In this document: positions 8,740 through 18,152 of the stretch, in pieces
Position numbering within the stretch: the first letter of the stretch is position 1
Layout of the letters: the number at the start of each line of letters is the position of its first letter
Assembly: GCA_036768475.1 (NCBI GenBank)
Contig: DAIPMW010000013.1
Location: 40,401 to 104,400, forward strand
Reading direction: 5' to 3'
DNA length: 64,000 nt
Origin: JAEUMD01 sp036768475
GTDB lineage: Bacteria; Pseudomonadota; Alphaproteobacteria; Rhizobiales; Hyphomicrobiaceae
The notes under the pieces: generated by a model
Database searches by the model: none
What the model saw: only the letters and a program-made list of their open reading frames with translations
Told to the model about the DNA's origin: nothing
Translations under genes and position numbers: made by a program

Positions 8740-9810
8740 GTGTCCGAGGCATCGCGCACACCGATCAGCAAGAGGGAAGAGGCCAAACCAGCCACACGCA
8801 AACCAAGCGCCAGACGCGGCCTGGACAGCGTGACGCTAGAGGACGTCGCACGGTTGGCTGATGTCTCAACGATTACGGTGTCGCGTGCGCTCAACCACCC
8901 CGACAAGGTGGCAAAGTCTACGCTGGAGCTTGTCACCAGGGCGATTGAGCAGACCGGCTATGTGCCCAACATGCTGGCCGGCGGGCTTGCATCTCGCCGA
9001 AGCCGACTCATCGCCGCGCTGGTTCCGGCAATGACTAATTCCGTCTATGCCGAAACGATCCATTATTTCAGCGAGGCGCTGAAATCCTCTGGCTATCAGG
9101 TGATGCTAGGTGAATGCGGGTATACCGAGCAGAGTGAGCACGAAATCGTCACGACGGTTCTGAGCCGACGTCCCGACGGCATTCTGCTGACCGGCGTGAA
9201 GCACACGCTGGAGTGCCGACGGCAGATCATGGCGGCGCACATTCCGATCGTTGAAACATGGGATTTGACGACGACGCCACTCGACGTGGCCGTCGGGTTC
9301 TCGCATGAGCGCCTTGGCGAAGCGGTCGCCGATTATATTGTCTCCAAAGGATATACAAGGGTGGCCTCGCTGTGTGCCGATGACCGCCGCGCGCGATTGC
9401 GCGAGAAGATCATGCACGCGCAGCTCGAACGACGAGGTATTACCGATTTCACCTCCACCACCGTGCCGGCTCCTACCGACATCCGGCGTGGGCGCGATGG
9501 CATGAGCGATCTGCTCCGGAACGGCTTCGAGCGCGGGATCGTCGTATGCAGTTCCGATACGCTGGCCCACGGCGCCATGATTGAGTGTCAGTCGCGGGCG
9601 ATCGCCATTCCCGAACCCGTTGCGATCTTCGGCTTCGGTGATCAGAGCTTTGCCCCCGATACGTATCCCGCACTCTCGACGGTACGGATCGATCGGCCGG
9701 TCATGGGCCGCCTCGCCGCCGAGGCCCTGTTGAAGCGCATTAGTGGCGAGGCGCTCGACGACCCCGTCATTGATCTCGGCTTCGAGCTCATCGAGCGCGA
9801 GACCGGTTGA
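8740..9810 (+). CDS. LacI-family transcriptional regulator of the aldarate genes
   Basis: A 356-residue regulator. After a 28-residue basic leader comes the helix-turn-helix VTLEDVARLADVSTITVSRALNHP, then the hinge GYVPNMLAGGLAS and a periplasmic-binding-protein-like effector domain. It reads from GTG with AGG six bases upstream. It is divergent from gudD, and the palindrome between them is a fitting operator. The likely effector is glucarate, galactarate or a breakdown intermediate, inferred from neighbours only. It resembles GntR (gluconate) type LacI members; the protein probably represses gudD-garLRD, tctCBA and perhaps itself. Confidence 0.9.
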   Translation: MSEASRTPISKREEAKPATRKPSARRGLDSVTLEDVARLADVSTITVSRALNHPDKVAKSTLELVTRAIEQTGYVPNMLAGGLASRRSRLIAALVPAMTNSVYAETIHYFSEALKSSGYQVMLGECGYTEQSEHEIVTTVLSRRPDGILLTGVKHTLECRRQIMAAHIPIVETWDLTTTPLDVAVGFSHERLGEAVADYIVSKGYTRVASLCADDRRARLREKIMHAQLERRGITDFTSTTVPAPTDIRRGRDGMSDLLRNGFERGIVVCSSDTLAHGAMIECQSRAIAIPEPVAIFGFGDQSFAPDTYPALSTVRIDRPVMGRLAAEALLKRISGEALDDPVIDLGFELIERETG

Positions 9811-10228
9811 TCGACACAGGTGTGGCCGCTTTCATAAAACAGCAAACGTCAATTGCCCTTGAAGGCGTCGGTCGTCAGTGGTGCCGGCGCGGGGCGATAG
9901 CTGCAGACTTATTGTTCGAGCAAACCAGCTGAACATATTATATTTAAAATCAATGTATTATCACGGGGCAAACGCAACAGTGGGTGCGGTGTTCCGGCAA
10001 GAATTGCAGCATGCCGGCAAGATGCATTGACAATGCTACGGATGCTGTTACAAACAATGACAGCGCTAACATTTTTGGTCGATCGCGCGGTCAAAGGCAC
10101 GAGATCGGTGGCCCAAAGCAAGTCTTAGGCCTGATGCGCAGCAAACAAGAAAACGCGTGCGCTCACCCCGGTCTGAGCAATGGGGCAAGAGGACACCACA
10201 ATCACCATTTTTGGGAGGAGCCTGCTCC
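9811..10228. other. Intergenic region before tctC
   Basis: A 418-bp gap that is AT-rich around 9920-9960. It holds the operator at 10057-10072 and presumably the tctCBA promoter. No terminator with a T-run is visible after the regulator gene, and I see no gene. Confidence 0.5.
10057..10072. promoter_or_regulatory. Second LacI-type operator, before tctC
   Basis: ATGACAGCGCTAACAT matches the perfect palindrome at 8594-8609 in 14 of 16 positions; the two changes are both in the left arm. It lies about 157 bases before the tctC start. A shared site argues that the same regulator controls transport and breakdown. Confidence 0.65.
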
Positions 10229-11266
10229 ATGAAACAGATGATCTATGTCGCCGGCGCTGCCGTTTGCGGCCTTCTCGTTGCAACCGCGACTGCCAATGCC
10301 GAAGCCAAGTTGCCGGACAATCTTCGTATCGTCATCGGCTCCAAGTCGACCGGCGGCGACACCTACCAGAACTCTGCGATTGTCGCCGACGCGCTTGCCC
10401 AGAAACTTGGCATCAATGCCAAGGTTGATGCCGTCGGCTCGAGCGCAGGCTTCAACATCCTGAGTCGGACGTCCGACGGCAGCGTCATCATGATCTTCCA
10501 TGACCAGGCCTACCTGGGACACCTCTACGGCAAGAAAGGCTACGAAAACCCATTCGAGGCCTACAAGATCGGCCCGACCATCGCTATCAACCCCGGCAAC
10601 GCTTTTCTCGCGCCGAAAAGCTCTCCTTACAATTCAATCGCAGAGATGATCGATGCAGCTTGCCAGGACAAGCGCATCCGCGTCGCCATCCAGCCCGGTG
10701 GCGTGTCTGAGATCGGATACTCGGCGCTGAAGAACGCAGTTAAGCTCAAGTGCCCGGGTAAGGAAGGCAACATGGCGCCCGTCAATACGGGTTCGCAGGC
10801 TGACAAGAACCAACTGCTATTCGACGGTCAAGCCGATCTCATCAACGGTTCGGTGCAGGCCAATGAGCAGTTTACGCGCCTGCCCGCCGATGACCAGAAA
10901 GCGATGAAGTTCCTGTGGCTCACAGCAAGGAAGGCGACCCTGGAGCAGGCCAACCCCGAGGGTATGGGCGGCACGACTCGCGAGCAGCTCGTCGCGTTCG
11001 CTGCACCCAACGCCATCGTCCAGCAGGACGAGACCAAACACTTCGTGTTCGATAAGGAATTCTTCTTTCTCTACAATAAGGACATGGATCCCGCGATCGT
11101 CGCCGATATCAACAAGGCGCTGACCGAGATCTTCGCCGAGGGCAAGATTCAGGAGACGCAAAAGAAGTCGTTCTTCATTCCCGACTTCAAGCCGTCCGCC
11201 GAGGCCGAAGCCTATCTGAAGGACAAGGCAGCGCAGATCGAGAAGGTCCTGAAGTCGATCAATTGA
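10229..11266 (+). CDS. Tripartite tricarboxylate-type transporter, periplasmic binding protein (TctC-like)
   Basis: A 345-residue exported binding protein. The start is ATG after GGGAGGAG, and the first 25 residues form a signal peptide ending near ANAEA. The mature part begins LPDNLRIVIGSKSTGGDTYQNS, which aligns with the ligand-cradling start of TctC-like proteins, although the family level match is less classic than for the two membrane genes that follow. It should capture a carboxylate in the periplasm and deliver it to TctAB. The operator upstream and the aldarate genes next door suggest an aldarate substrate. Confidence 0.85.
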   Translation: MKQMIYVAGAAVCGLLVATATANAEAKLPDNLRIVIGSKSTGGDTYQNSAIVADALAQKLGINAKVDAVGSSAGFNILSRTSDGSVIMIFHDQAYLGHLYGKKGYENPFEAYKIGPTIAINPGNAFLAPKSSPYNSIAEMIDAACQDKRIRVAIQPGGVSEIGYSALKNAVKLKCPGKEGNMAPVNTGSQADKNQLLFDGQADLINGSVQANEQFTRLPADDQKAMKFLWLTARKATLEQANPEGMGGTTREQLVAFAAPNAIVQQDETKHFVFDKEFFFLYNKDMDPAIVADINKALTEIFAEGKIQETQKKSFFIPDFKPSAEAEAYLKDKAAQIEKVLKSIN

Positions 11267-11383
11267 GGCCATCTATACCGAACACCTGAGGCAGATTGGC
11301 TGACGCCAATAGGGACGGCTCGGGCCCGCATCCGGCAATTGCGGGTCCGAGTCGGACAATCTCCCAATCGAGAGGTGCGTGTG

Positions 11384-11824
11384 ATGGACAGCCTCAAGTC
11401 CCTTCTCAAGGTGCAGATCGACTTCGATCAGTCGCATCTGTTCTTCCCGACGATCATCCACTGGCTGATCCTGTTTCTGCTGGCGATCATCGTCGTTGTG
11501 CGAGTGATACCCTTTGCATGCGATGTCGCGAACGGGAAGCGGGCGTTCGCCTTCGCGCCGGAAGGATTCGATCTCATCAGGTTTTTCGGCACGCTGGCCC
11601 TGACCATCGTCTACGTCCTGGCCATGGACTGGATCGGTTCACTGTTCCCCAATCGTGGTCTGGGCTTCCTGTTCGCCTCGATTGTTTATGTGTCGACGTT
11701 GGCGCTTCTATTCGTGCATGACCTCAATCGCCGCAAGCTCACCGCCATCCTGCTCAATGCCGTCGCTGCCCCGAGCATCGCCTGGTTCGTTCTTGCGAAG
11801 CTGTTCCGGATAACGCTGCCGTAG
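11384..11824 (+). CDS. Tripartite tricarboxylate-type transporter, small membrane subunit (TctB-like)
   Basis: A 146-residue protein with about four membrane segments (roughly residues 25-43, 64-84, 90-108 and 120-140), the size and layout of TctB. I start it at ATG 11384, after GAGAGG; an upstream in-frame start at 11339 lacks a good site. It lies between the binding protein and the large permease, as expected for a TctCBA transporter. Confidence 0.85.
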   Translation: MDSLKSLLKVQIDFDQSHLFFPTIIHWLILFLLAIIVVVRVIPFACDVANGKRAFAFAPEGFDLIRFFGTLALTIVYVLAMDWIGSLFPNRGLGFLFASIVYVSTLALLFVHDLNRRKLTAILLNAVAAPSIAWFVLAKLFRITLP

Positions 11825-11846
11825 GCCCTAAGCGGAGTGCCGCGCT

Positions 11847-13358
11847 ATGGATTTTTTTGCGCCTCTCGACCTGTCGTTCTTCATGCTCAGCACGGTCGGA
11901 GTGTTCATCGGGATCATTTTCGGGGCGATCCCGGGGATGACGGCGACCATGGCGGTTGCGGTATGTCTGCCATTGACCTACTCGTTGGACCTCAATCACA
12001 GCCTTTCGCTTTTGCTCGGGCTTTACGTTGGTGGCATCTCCGGCGGCTTGGTGCCAGCCATCCTTCTCAATATCCCCGGCACGCCATCATCGATCACGAC
12101 AACGTTCGACGGCTACCCGATGACGCTGAAAGGCGAGGGCGAGCGGGCGCTAAAGATCGGCATCGTATCTTCGCTGTTCGGTGGGCTCATCAGCCTCCTC
12201 GTGCTGTTCCTGTTTGCGCCGATGCTGGCCGACTTCGCCATCAAGTTTTCCTACATTGAGAAGTTCCTGATCATCCTATTGGCGCTCACCATCATTGCCT
12301 CGCTTTCGCACAATATGCTGCTTGGAATTTTCAGCGGTGTGCTGGGCGTCTGGCTGAGCCTCATTGGCTCCTATGACGTCTCCTACGGCGGCAATGGTGA
12401 GACACGTCTCATGCTGCCGTTCATGGAAACCTATCTGCAGGAGGGCTTCTCCTTGCTTCCCGTCCTGATCGGACTGTTCGGCATCGCGACTGTGTTGGAA
12501 GAAGCCGAGAAGGGGGTGAGGACGGGCATCGGCTCGAAAAAGGTCGACATCGCCAAGGGCAAACCATTTTCATTCGGTATTTTTGCTCCTCAGAAGATCA
12601 ACGTCATCCGCTCAGGTCTGATCGGAACCTTCATTGGTATCCTACCGGGCGTGGGAGGCAGCGCCGCTTCCGTCCTCGCCTATAGCCAGGCGAAGAACTT
12701 CTCCAAGGACCCGTCACAATTGGGGAAGGGTGCCCCGGAGGGCGTTGTCGCATCGGAGTCCGCCAACAATGGTTTGACCGGCGGCGCGCTCGTCCCACTG
12801 CTTTCGCTCGGCATCCCGGGTGACAGCACCACAGCCGTCCTGATTGGCGCCTTCACGCTGCAGGGCATTCAGGTTGGACCGCTGTTCATCGGCGAAAACA
12901 TCGACACCTGGCATGCGATCGTGCTTGCCATGCTCATCGCAAATTTTGTGATGTTCGCGATCATGTTCTACGCGATCCGCTATATCGCCAAGGTCGTGAC
13001 CGTACCGAAGTACATTCTCTATCCGATCATCGTCATGATGTGCGTTGTCGGCTCCTACGCCATCAACTCCGGCGTCATGTTCGACGTGTGGACGATGATC
13101 CTGTTCGGCATCCTGGGATACCTAATTCCGAAATTCGGACTGGAAGTCGCGCCGCTGGTGATCGGCTTCATTCTGGGCCGGCAGGCTGAGATCTATTTCG
13201 TCAAGAGTCTGGAATCGTTTGGCACGCTATCGATCTTCTTCACCAAGAGTCCGATTGCAGTCGTACTGTGGATCCTGATCGTGATCTCGGTCGGCTACTC
13301 AATATACCAGGCCATGAAGCCATCGCCGAAAGCAGGACTTGTTGACAATTGCAGGTAA
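11847..13358 (+). CDS. Tripartite tricarboxylate-type transporter, large permease (TctA-like)
   Basis: A 503-residue integral membrane protein, the normal TctA length. The motif GAIPGMTATMAVAVCLPLTY near residue 30, GGISGGLVPAILLNIPGTPSS, and the inverted counterpart GILPGVGGSAASVLAYSQAK are signatures of the family. It is the cation-coupled transport subunit. It follows tctB by 22 bases with GCGGAG upstream of the ATG. In E. coli glucarate enters by an MFS carrier; here this TTT system probably does the job. Confidence 0.93.
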   Translation: MDFFAPLDLSFFMLSTVGVFIGIIFGAIPGMTATMAVAVCLPLTYSLDLNHSLSLLLGLYVGGISGGLVPAILLNIPGTPSSITTTFDGYPMTLKGEGERALKIGIVSSLFGGLISLLVLFLFAPMLADFAIKFSYIEKFLIILLALTIIASLSHNMLLGIFSGVLGVWLSLIGSYDVSYGGNGETRLMLPFMETYLQEGFSLLPVLIGLFGIATVLEEAEKGVRTGIGSKKVDIAKGKPFSFGIFAPQKINVIRSGLIGTFIGILPGVGGSAASVLAYSQAKNFSKDPSQLGKGAPEGVVASESANNGLTGGALVPLLSLGIPGDSTTAVLIGAFTLQGIQVGPLFIGENIDTWHAIVLAMLIANFVMFAIMFYAIRYIAKVVTVPKYILYPIIVMMCVVGSYAINSGVMFDVWTMILFGILGYLIPKFGLEVAPLVIGFILGRQAEIYFVKSLESFGTLSIFFTKSPIAVVLWILIVISVGYSIYQAMKPSPKAGLVDNCR

Positions 13359-13394
13359 CTGCAAACTTTGGCTTCTCTTTGCATCTGTCACGGT

Positions 13395-14744
13395 TCAACC
13401 CAGGTAAACATTGGACGATGGGTATCGAACGCGCGCTGTGTACGCCGTCGCGATGAAGAAACCGAGCAACAGCGGACCCACACGACCGGCGAACATGACG
13501 AGCACGATGACGATCCGGCTCAACGTGTCGAGGTCCACCGTGATGCCTCGCGAAAGCCCAACGGTTCCGAATGCGGAGGCGACCTCGAACGTGACGTCGA
13601 GAAACGGCAACCCGCTGCTCGTCAGGATAATGAAACTGGCCGTGAGGACGATCATCAGACACAGTGTAACAAGCGCGAGGACCTTCACGGTTTGATCCGC
13701 TGGAATACTGCGTGAGAAGACCGATATCTGTGCCCTGCGCTGCAGGAATGCCCGGGTTGCAAGGATGAGCACCATGAAAGTCGTGACCTTCAATCCGCCT
13801 GCCGTCGACGTCGTGCCGCCTCCAATCAACATCAACGCGATGAAGAACAGCGCCGTGCTCTCACGGATTGCTCCAATATCAAGCGTGTTGAAACCCGCTG
13901 TGCGAGTCGTAAGAGCCTGGAACCACGAGGCCCAGATCCGGTCTTCAATCTGCGGAAGCGCAGCCAGCGTTCGCGGGTTGGTCCATTCCAGCGCGAGAAA
14001 GGTCAGGAACGACCAGGCGATGAGCCCTGCCGTTCCGGCAAGCATTAGCTTGCTGTGAAGCGTAAGCTGCTTCCAGTTACGTTTCGTATAAATATCCAGC
14101 ACGACCGTGAATCCCAGGCCGCCGAGAACAAACAACACCGGCACGACAATATTGACCAGTGGATCGGCGACCCATCGGGTCAGGCTGTCGCTATAAAGAC
14201 CGAAGCCGGCGTTGTTGAACGCAGAGATCGCGTGAAAAAAAGCGCTCCACAGCCCTGCCGACCAACCAAGCTCGGGAACAAATCGGACGGCGAGTAGCGC
14301 TGCGCCAATGAACTCGACGATCACTACGACGCGAAGGATTGAAGCGGCGAGGCTGAGGAGGCCACCGAGGTTGGTGTGATTCAGATCCTCCGACAGAATG
14401 AGCTGCTGCCGAAACGGTACTCGCATACCAAGCAGGGAGAACACGAACACCGCCGTCGTCATCAATCCCAGTCCGCCGAGCTGGATCAAAAGGGCAATGA
14501 CCGCTTGGCCGTAAATCGAGAAGTGGCTGCCCGTATCGACAACGACGAGGCCGGTCACGGTGACGGCAGACGCCGAAGTGAAGATGGCATCAAGCCAACC
14601 GAGGGGTTCAACCACCATGATCGGCAGCTTCAAGGCTGCAGCGCCGACGCACACGAGCAGAGCGTAGCCGAGAACGAGCACTGTCGGCGGCGATAGCCTG
14701 ATGCGCGGCAACCGGCGCGCCGGACGCCGCCCCCGAACCGCCAT
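13395..14744 (-). CDS. ktrB: Trk/Ktr-type potassium uptake membrane subunit
   Basis: A 449-residue protein with the repeated pore architecture of TrkH/KtrB: SASAVTVTGLVVVDTG is a selectivity loop, and NNAGFGLYSD, TRTAGFNTLDIG and FGTVGLSRG are the later pore loops. KtrB proteins are about 440-460 residues. The ATG at 14744 begins one base after the stop of the regulatory subunit and follows GGGGA; a TTG six codons earlier overlaps that gene. It moves K+ (probably with Na+) across the inner membrane. Confidence 0.9.
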   Translation of the reverse strand: MAVRGRRPARRLPRIRLSPPTVLVLGYALLVCVGAAALKLPIMVVEPLGWLDAIFTSASAVTVTGLVVVDTGSHFSIYGQAVIALLIQLGGLGLMTTAVFVFSLLGMRVPFRQQLILSEDLNHTNLGGLLSLAASILRVVVIVEFIGAALLAVRFVPELGWSAGLWSAFFHAISAFNNAGFGLYSDSLTRWVADPLVNIVVPVLFVLGGLGFTVVLDIYTKRNWKQLTLHSKLMLAGTAGLIAWSFLTFLALEWTNPRTLAALPQIEDRIWASWFQALTTRTAGFNTLDIGAIRESTALFFIALMLIGGGTTSTAGGLKVTTFMVLILATRAFLQRRAQISVFSRSIPADQTVKVLALVTLCLMIVLTASFIILTSSGLPFLDVTFEVASAFGTVGLSRGITVDLDTLSRIVIVLVMFAGRVGPLLLGFFIATAYTARVRYPSSNVYLG

Positions 14745-14745
14745 G

Positions 14746-15411
14746 TCAGAGTTCCCCGGCAAGCTGGCGCAAGTCGTCGCGCCGACCGAGCAACATCACC
14801 CGGTCGCCCTCGGCAAGACTGACGTCGTCCTGCCTCCCGTCTTGATACTGAGACCCCCTCATGAAGCCGAGAATGTGCACCTTGCCTTCGCTCAGCGCCC
14901 GCAGCTCTCCGAGCGTTTTGAGGCCCAACGCCGGGATATTGAGATTGACCACATAGAAACCGTTCCCAAGGCTCAGGTAGTCCGCCACATTGGGGAAATG
15001 CAGCGTCTCTGACACATGAAGCCCCATGTCGTACTCGGGCCTGATCACTCGATCGACGCCAATCTTGGCCAGTATCCTGTGATGTGTTCTGGAAAGCGCC
15101 TTCACCCATATCGTCGGAATGCCGATGAGCTTCAGGTTCATTGTGCACAGAATGCTGGCCTCGAGATCTTCGCCGATGGAAACGACCGCTACATCGTGCT
15201 GTCCGGCGCCAGCCTCCTTCAGGGCATCCTCGTCGCGGGCATCCGCGATCGCTACGTGCGTCAGCTTGTCGACATGCTCGCGGACGCGTCGCTCGTCCAA
15301 GTCGATACCCAGTACCTCGTCACCCATTCCCGCCAGCGCGGTGGCCACGGTGCCGCCAAATGCACCGAGTCCGACGACGACAAAGCTGCGTTTTTTGCCT
15401 TTCATCATCAT
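14746..15411 (-). CDS. ktrA: Trk/Ktr-type potassium uptake regulatory subunit (RCK domain)
   Basis: A protein of 221 residues with one RCK_N domain (FVVVGLGAFGGTVATAL nucleotide-binding motif, GIDLDERRV) and one RCK_C domain from about residue 140. The single-RCK size is that of KtrA rather than the doubled TrkA. It forms a ring under the membrane subunit and gates it with bound nucleotide. The start is taken at the first of three successive ATG codons (15411); the longer open frame upstream runs into a family A repeat. It is transcribed ahead of ktrB with one base between them. Confidence 0.88.
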   Translation of the reverse strand: MMMKGKKRSFVVVGLGAFGGTVATALAGMGDEVLGIDLDERRVREHVDKLTHVAIADARDEDALKEAGAGQHDVAVVSIGEDLEASILCTMNLKLIGIPTIWVKALSRTHHRILAKIGVDRVIRPEYDMGLHVSETLHFPNVADYLSLGNGFYVVNLNIPALGLKTLGELRALSEGKVHILGFMRGSQYQDGRQDDVSLAEGDRVMLLGRRDDLRQLAGEL

Positions 15412-15481
15412 TCCATATTCCAGACGGAGCGGAGATCTACCAGCGCGCGAGGCTACAGATCTTACGTCGCAATTAATCATA

Positions 15482-15588
15482 GATGGAAGCATAACTGCTT
15501 CCATCGAGGCCGTGAATCAGTCTCTCAAACAAAGAGATAGAGCAGGCCAAAACGGCCAGACGTGATTCAATCAAAACCTGACCCACTC
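15482..15588. repeat. Family A structured repeat, copy 1
   Basis: The first module is a hairpin with arms GATGGAAGC (15482-15490) and GCTTCCATC (15497-15505). A spacer containing CTCTCAAACAAAGAGAT leads to the second module, from AGAGCAGG at about 15539 to 15588, whose right end has drifted (CCCACTCC instead of CCTGCTCT). It lies about 70 bases before the ktrA start. Confidence 0.75.
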
Positions 15589-15605
15589 CATGCGCACCAT
15601 TCGCG

Positions 15606-15734
15606 TCACTTCAGACGGTTGGCGGCGGGGTAGGTATAAGCATAGGTGCTGCCTAGTCGATTGTTGGAGGTGATTTTGCCGATCGCGTCATAGGCCATGG
15701 AGCGCACGGTAACTGGTGGCAGGGGCACCCGCAT
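15606..15734 (-). pseudogene. Rhs/YD-repeat fragment
   Basis: On the minus strand 43 codons read SMAYDAIGKITSNN, then GSTYAYTYPAANRLK and stop. This resembles the YDAxGNITS...TYTY repeat of Rhs proteins, but only about one repeat survives. There is no gene-sized open frame around it. I read it as a remnant of a larger Rhs or YD-repeat gene; chance likeness cannot be excluded. Confidence 0.4.
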
Positions 15735-15791
15735 GGTGTGATCCCGCCGTTTCAGCCATGTTTCCACGGCGGCAGTCGCGGCGCGTCACGA

Positions 15792-17690
15792 TTATCGGCG
15801 TGGTTGCACGATGAAGTCGGTGTGGGCACCCGTTTCCGGGCTTGCCGAATCATCAGTGATGATCAACGCGGAGCCCGGCTTGAGTAGCTCGCTGATGCGC
15901 GCCTTCACCTCATCCGTAAACTCGATGCGTTCCAGTGCATTGGCTGCAGTGGGTGCGGGCGGCAGGGACTGAGCGGACGCGTTGTTCCTGCTGTCATCGG
16001 CATGGCGGGGACGGCCTGGCAGTTCAGGTGTCTCGTCGGTCAGCGTCGTCGACTGCCATTGCAGTTCGGTCTCGGTGGAGTTGGTGTAGGCCATAGCCGT
16101 GAATATATGAGTACCGATGCGCGCCTCGGGAAAGGACATCCTGACCGGCGTGGCGTAGACGTCCATGTGGCCCTGGCGGATCTTCAGCGTGCCGGTGCGG
16201 CGGCTGACGAGTATGGTGGCCGGCTTCGCGAATTGCTGGACAGCTGCAACCGTGCGTTTGTAGTCGTCACGTGCAAGATCGAGCGCGGACTTCGTCTCGT
16301 TATAGATCTTGCGCATTTCGGCAAGTTCCTGCTCGATCGCAGCAACTGCTTGGGCGCGCCGGGCGATGATACCGTCTTGTGCCTGCAAGATCTGCTGTGC
16401 TGTCTCATCGTCGTGAAGCGCCTGCAGAAAGGCTGCCTCCAACTCATCCTCTTCGGCGGCGGCAGCGTCGCGTGCGGCGGCATCAGCCTCGGCTTCGGCC
16501 CTGCGCGCATTGCTGCGCGCAACGAGCGTCTCCGTGTCCAGATCGCTGGAGGCGTCCGCGAGGTGCTGCGCCTCGCGCTGTGCGGCGCGGGCCTCAGTGC
16601 GGTGCTTCTCGCGCTGCTGGCGGTCGATGAAGCGCTTGAAGTCGCGCTCGGCTTCGGCGTGCGCGCGCTCCTTGCGCTGCAATTCGTGCCTGAGAGACGG
16701 CAAGGCATTGCGTGCCGCCCTCACATCGGCGCGAGCCTCATTGAGCCGCTCATTGATTTCAGCCATCGCCGCAGTGGCCTCGCCGTGGAGTCCTTCACGG
16801 GCGGTGATTTCCGCCGCCCTGAGATCGATTTCGGCCTGGCGTTCGGCGAGCGCGGTCGCACGCGTGCGCTCCACCGCAGGTGTCACCGTCGTTTCCGACC
16901 CGATCATGTTGTTCTGTACATCCGGGTGGGCCGCTATCTCGATTGCTGCCTCGGCCGCTGCCACAGGTGTCACGCCAAGCATTGAAGAGACGGTGCTCAG
17001 GCCGGCTGCTTTGGAGCGGGCGGCCACAGCTTCCGAACGGCGCATCGGATGGGGCACGTCCGTGACGCCGGGCGGCAGCGCCGCAAGCAACCGGGGATGA
17101 TGGAACTGCCGCGGCTCCACCATCTCGTCGTGCACGATGACGCGTGTGCCGAGCTGTGTCATCGAGAACAGCGAGCGGGAGAAGCTGTAGGGCAGGCGGA
17201 TGCAACCGTGCGAAGCCGGGTAACCAGGCACATAGCCAGCGTGAAGCGCCACGCCAGACCACGTCAGGCGCTGCATGTTCGGCATCGGTGCCGAGTCGTA
17301 GAGATTGGAGTAGTGGGTGCGATTCTTCTGCAGGATCGTGAAAATGCCTGTCGGCGTAGCGTAACCGCGCCGGCCGGACGAGATCTGAGACTGACCGACG
17401 AGGCCGCGGCTGTCGAAGACCCTGAGCTGCTGGCGTCCCAGCGAGATGACGATGGTCAGGGGATCGCCCTTGACCGGATCGCGCACGATTTGCGTCGCGC
17501 TGCTGCGGCGCGCCTGTGCACTATCCGCCATCGCGATCGTCAATGCCGTCGTGAGCGCCAGTGTTCCCGCGAGAACAGCAACAATCCGCAGACGAGACCG
17601 ATCTGCCGCGATCAAAGTGCCATTCTTTGCCGGTCGTCCTGTCGCCAGCCTCGATGAGCTACGCACGTTACTCAAAGCCCCCGCCTGCAC
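15792..17690 (-). CDS. L,D-transpeptidase with coiled coil and degenerate second domain
   Basis: A 632-residue envelope protein. A membrane-spanning or signal segment covers about residues 34-58. A YkuD domain follows (about 75-190), with HAGYVPGYPASHGCIRLP providing the catalytic His and Cys163 that attack peptidoglycan stem peptides. Residues about 265-490 are rich in Ala, Glu and Arg and form a long coiled coil. The C-terminal part restarts a YkuD-like pattern (ILVSRRTGTLKI, then a late ETGAHTDFIV) but lacks a SHGC active site. The family crosslinks peptidoglycan or anchors proteins to it. The start is GTG with no clear ribosome-binding site, so a start a few codons later is possible. Confidence 0.87.
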   Translation of the reverse strand: MQAGALSNVRSSSRLATGRPAKNGTLIAADRSRLRIVAVLAGTLALTTALTIAMADSAQARRSSATQIVRDPVKGDPLTIVISLGRQQLRVFDSRGLVGQSQISSGRRGYATPTGIFTILQKNRTHYSNLYDSAPMPNMQRLTWSGVALHAGYVPGYPASHGCIRLPYSFSRSLFSMTQLGTRVIVHDEMVEPRQFHHPRLLAALPPGVTDVPHPMRRSEAVAARSKAAGLSTVSSMLGVTPVAAAEAAIEIAAHPDVQNNMIGSETTVTPAVERTRATALAERQAEIDLRAAEITAREGLHGEATAAMAEINERLNEARADVRAARNALPSLRHELQRKERAHAEAERDFKRFIDRQQREKHRTEARAAQREAQHLADASSDLDTETLVARSNARRAEAEADAAARDAAAAEEDELEAAFLQALHDDETAQQILQAQDGIIARRAQAVAAIEQELAEMRKIYNETKSALDLARDDYKRTVAAVQQFAKPATILVSRRTGTLKIRQGHMDVYATPVRMSFPEARIGTHIFTAMAYTNSTETELQWQSTTLTDETPELPGRPRHADDSRNNASAQSLPPAPTAANALERIEFTDEVKARISELLKPGSALIITDDSASPETGAHTDFIVQPRR

Positions 17691-18152
17691 TGAAAATCAA
17701 CTCGGATCGGATCCGCGAAACAGCAATCCATACGAGCCAAGTTCTGGTTATCAGGACGGTTTTGCCGCTGCAATTCAAACCGGTCCCGGACCAAACCAAT
17801 TTTGGCATCAGTGTGGCGCCGAGGCAAACCTCACAACAGGTACAAGGCTATCAAAGTAAAGGGGAGCAAGCCGCTGTGCCCCCGGCTCGGCCAGCCTTGT
17901 GAATCGCACAGCCTCAAGGGACCGGGTGCCGGGCGCCGCCGTCAAGTTGATTGTGCTGAGCGTTGCAGCCGACACGCATAACGCTATCTGCGGACCGCTT
18001 CTGGTTATGGCGTGCTGAGTGCGCTATGGCATTCAGCATTCGGCTGCGCTCTGACGCCGCGCAGAGGATCCGTCCAGCGCCAAGGGAACGGCGAGCAAAC
18101 GTCGAGCACGCCGAAACGTGCGAGCGCTGCAGCAATCTGGAGAATGCCCAAA
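17691..18152. other. Divergent intergenic region between the L,D-transpeptidase and panB
   Basis: A 462-bp stretch that should hold the promoters of the two divergent genes. An open frame continues upstream of panB from 18012 but lacks protein-like composition. No repeat of family A or B and no terminator was found here. Confidence 0.45.

Noticed and set aside
13349..13364. Inverted repeat TTGCAG-GTAA-CTGCAA at the tctA stop
   Set aside because: The stem is only six base pairs and no T-run follows, so I do not call a terminator.
16002..16985. Long plus-strand open frame of 327 codons
   Set aside because: It lies antisense to the L,D-transpeptidase gene and reflects the GC-rich codon pattern of that gene; its translation has no domain-like features.
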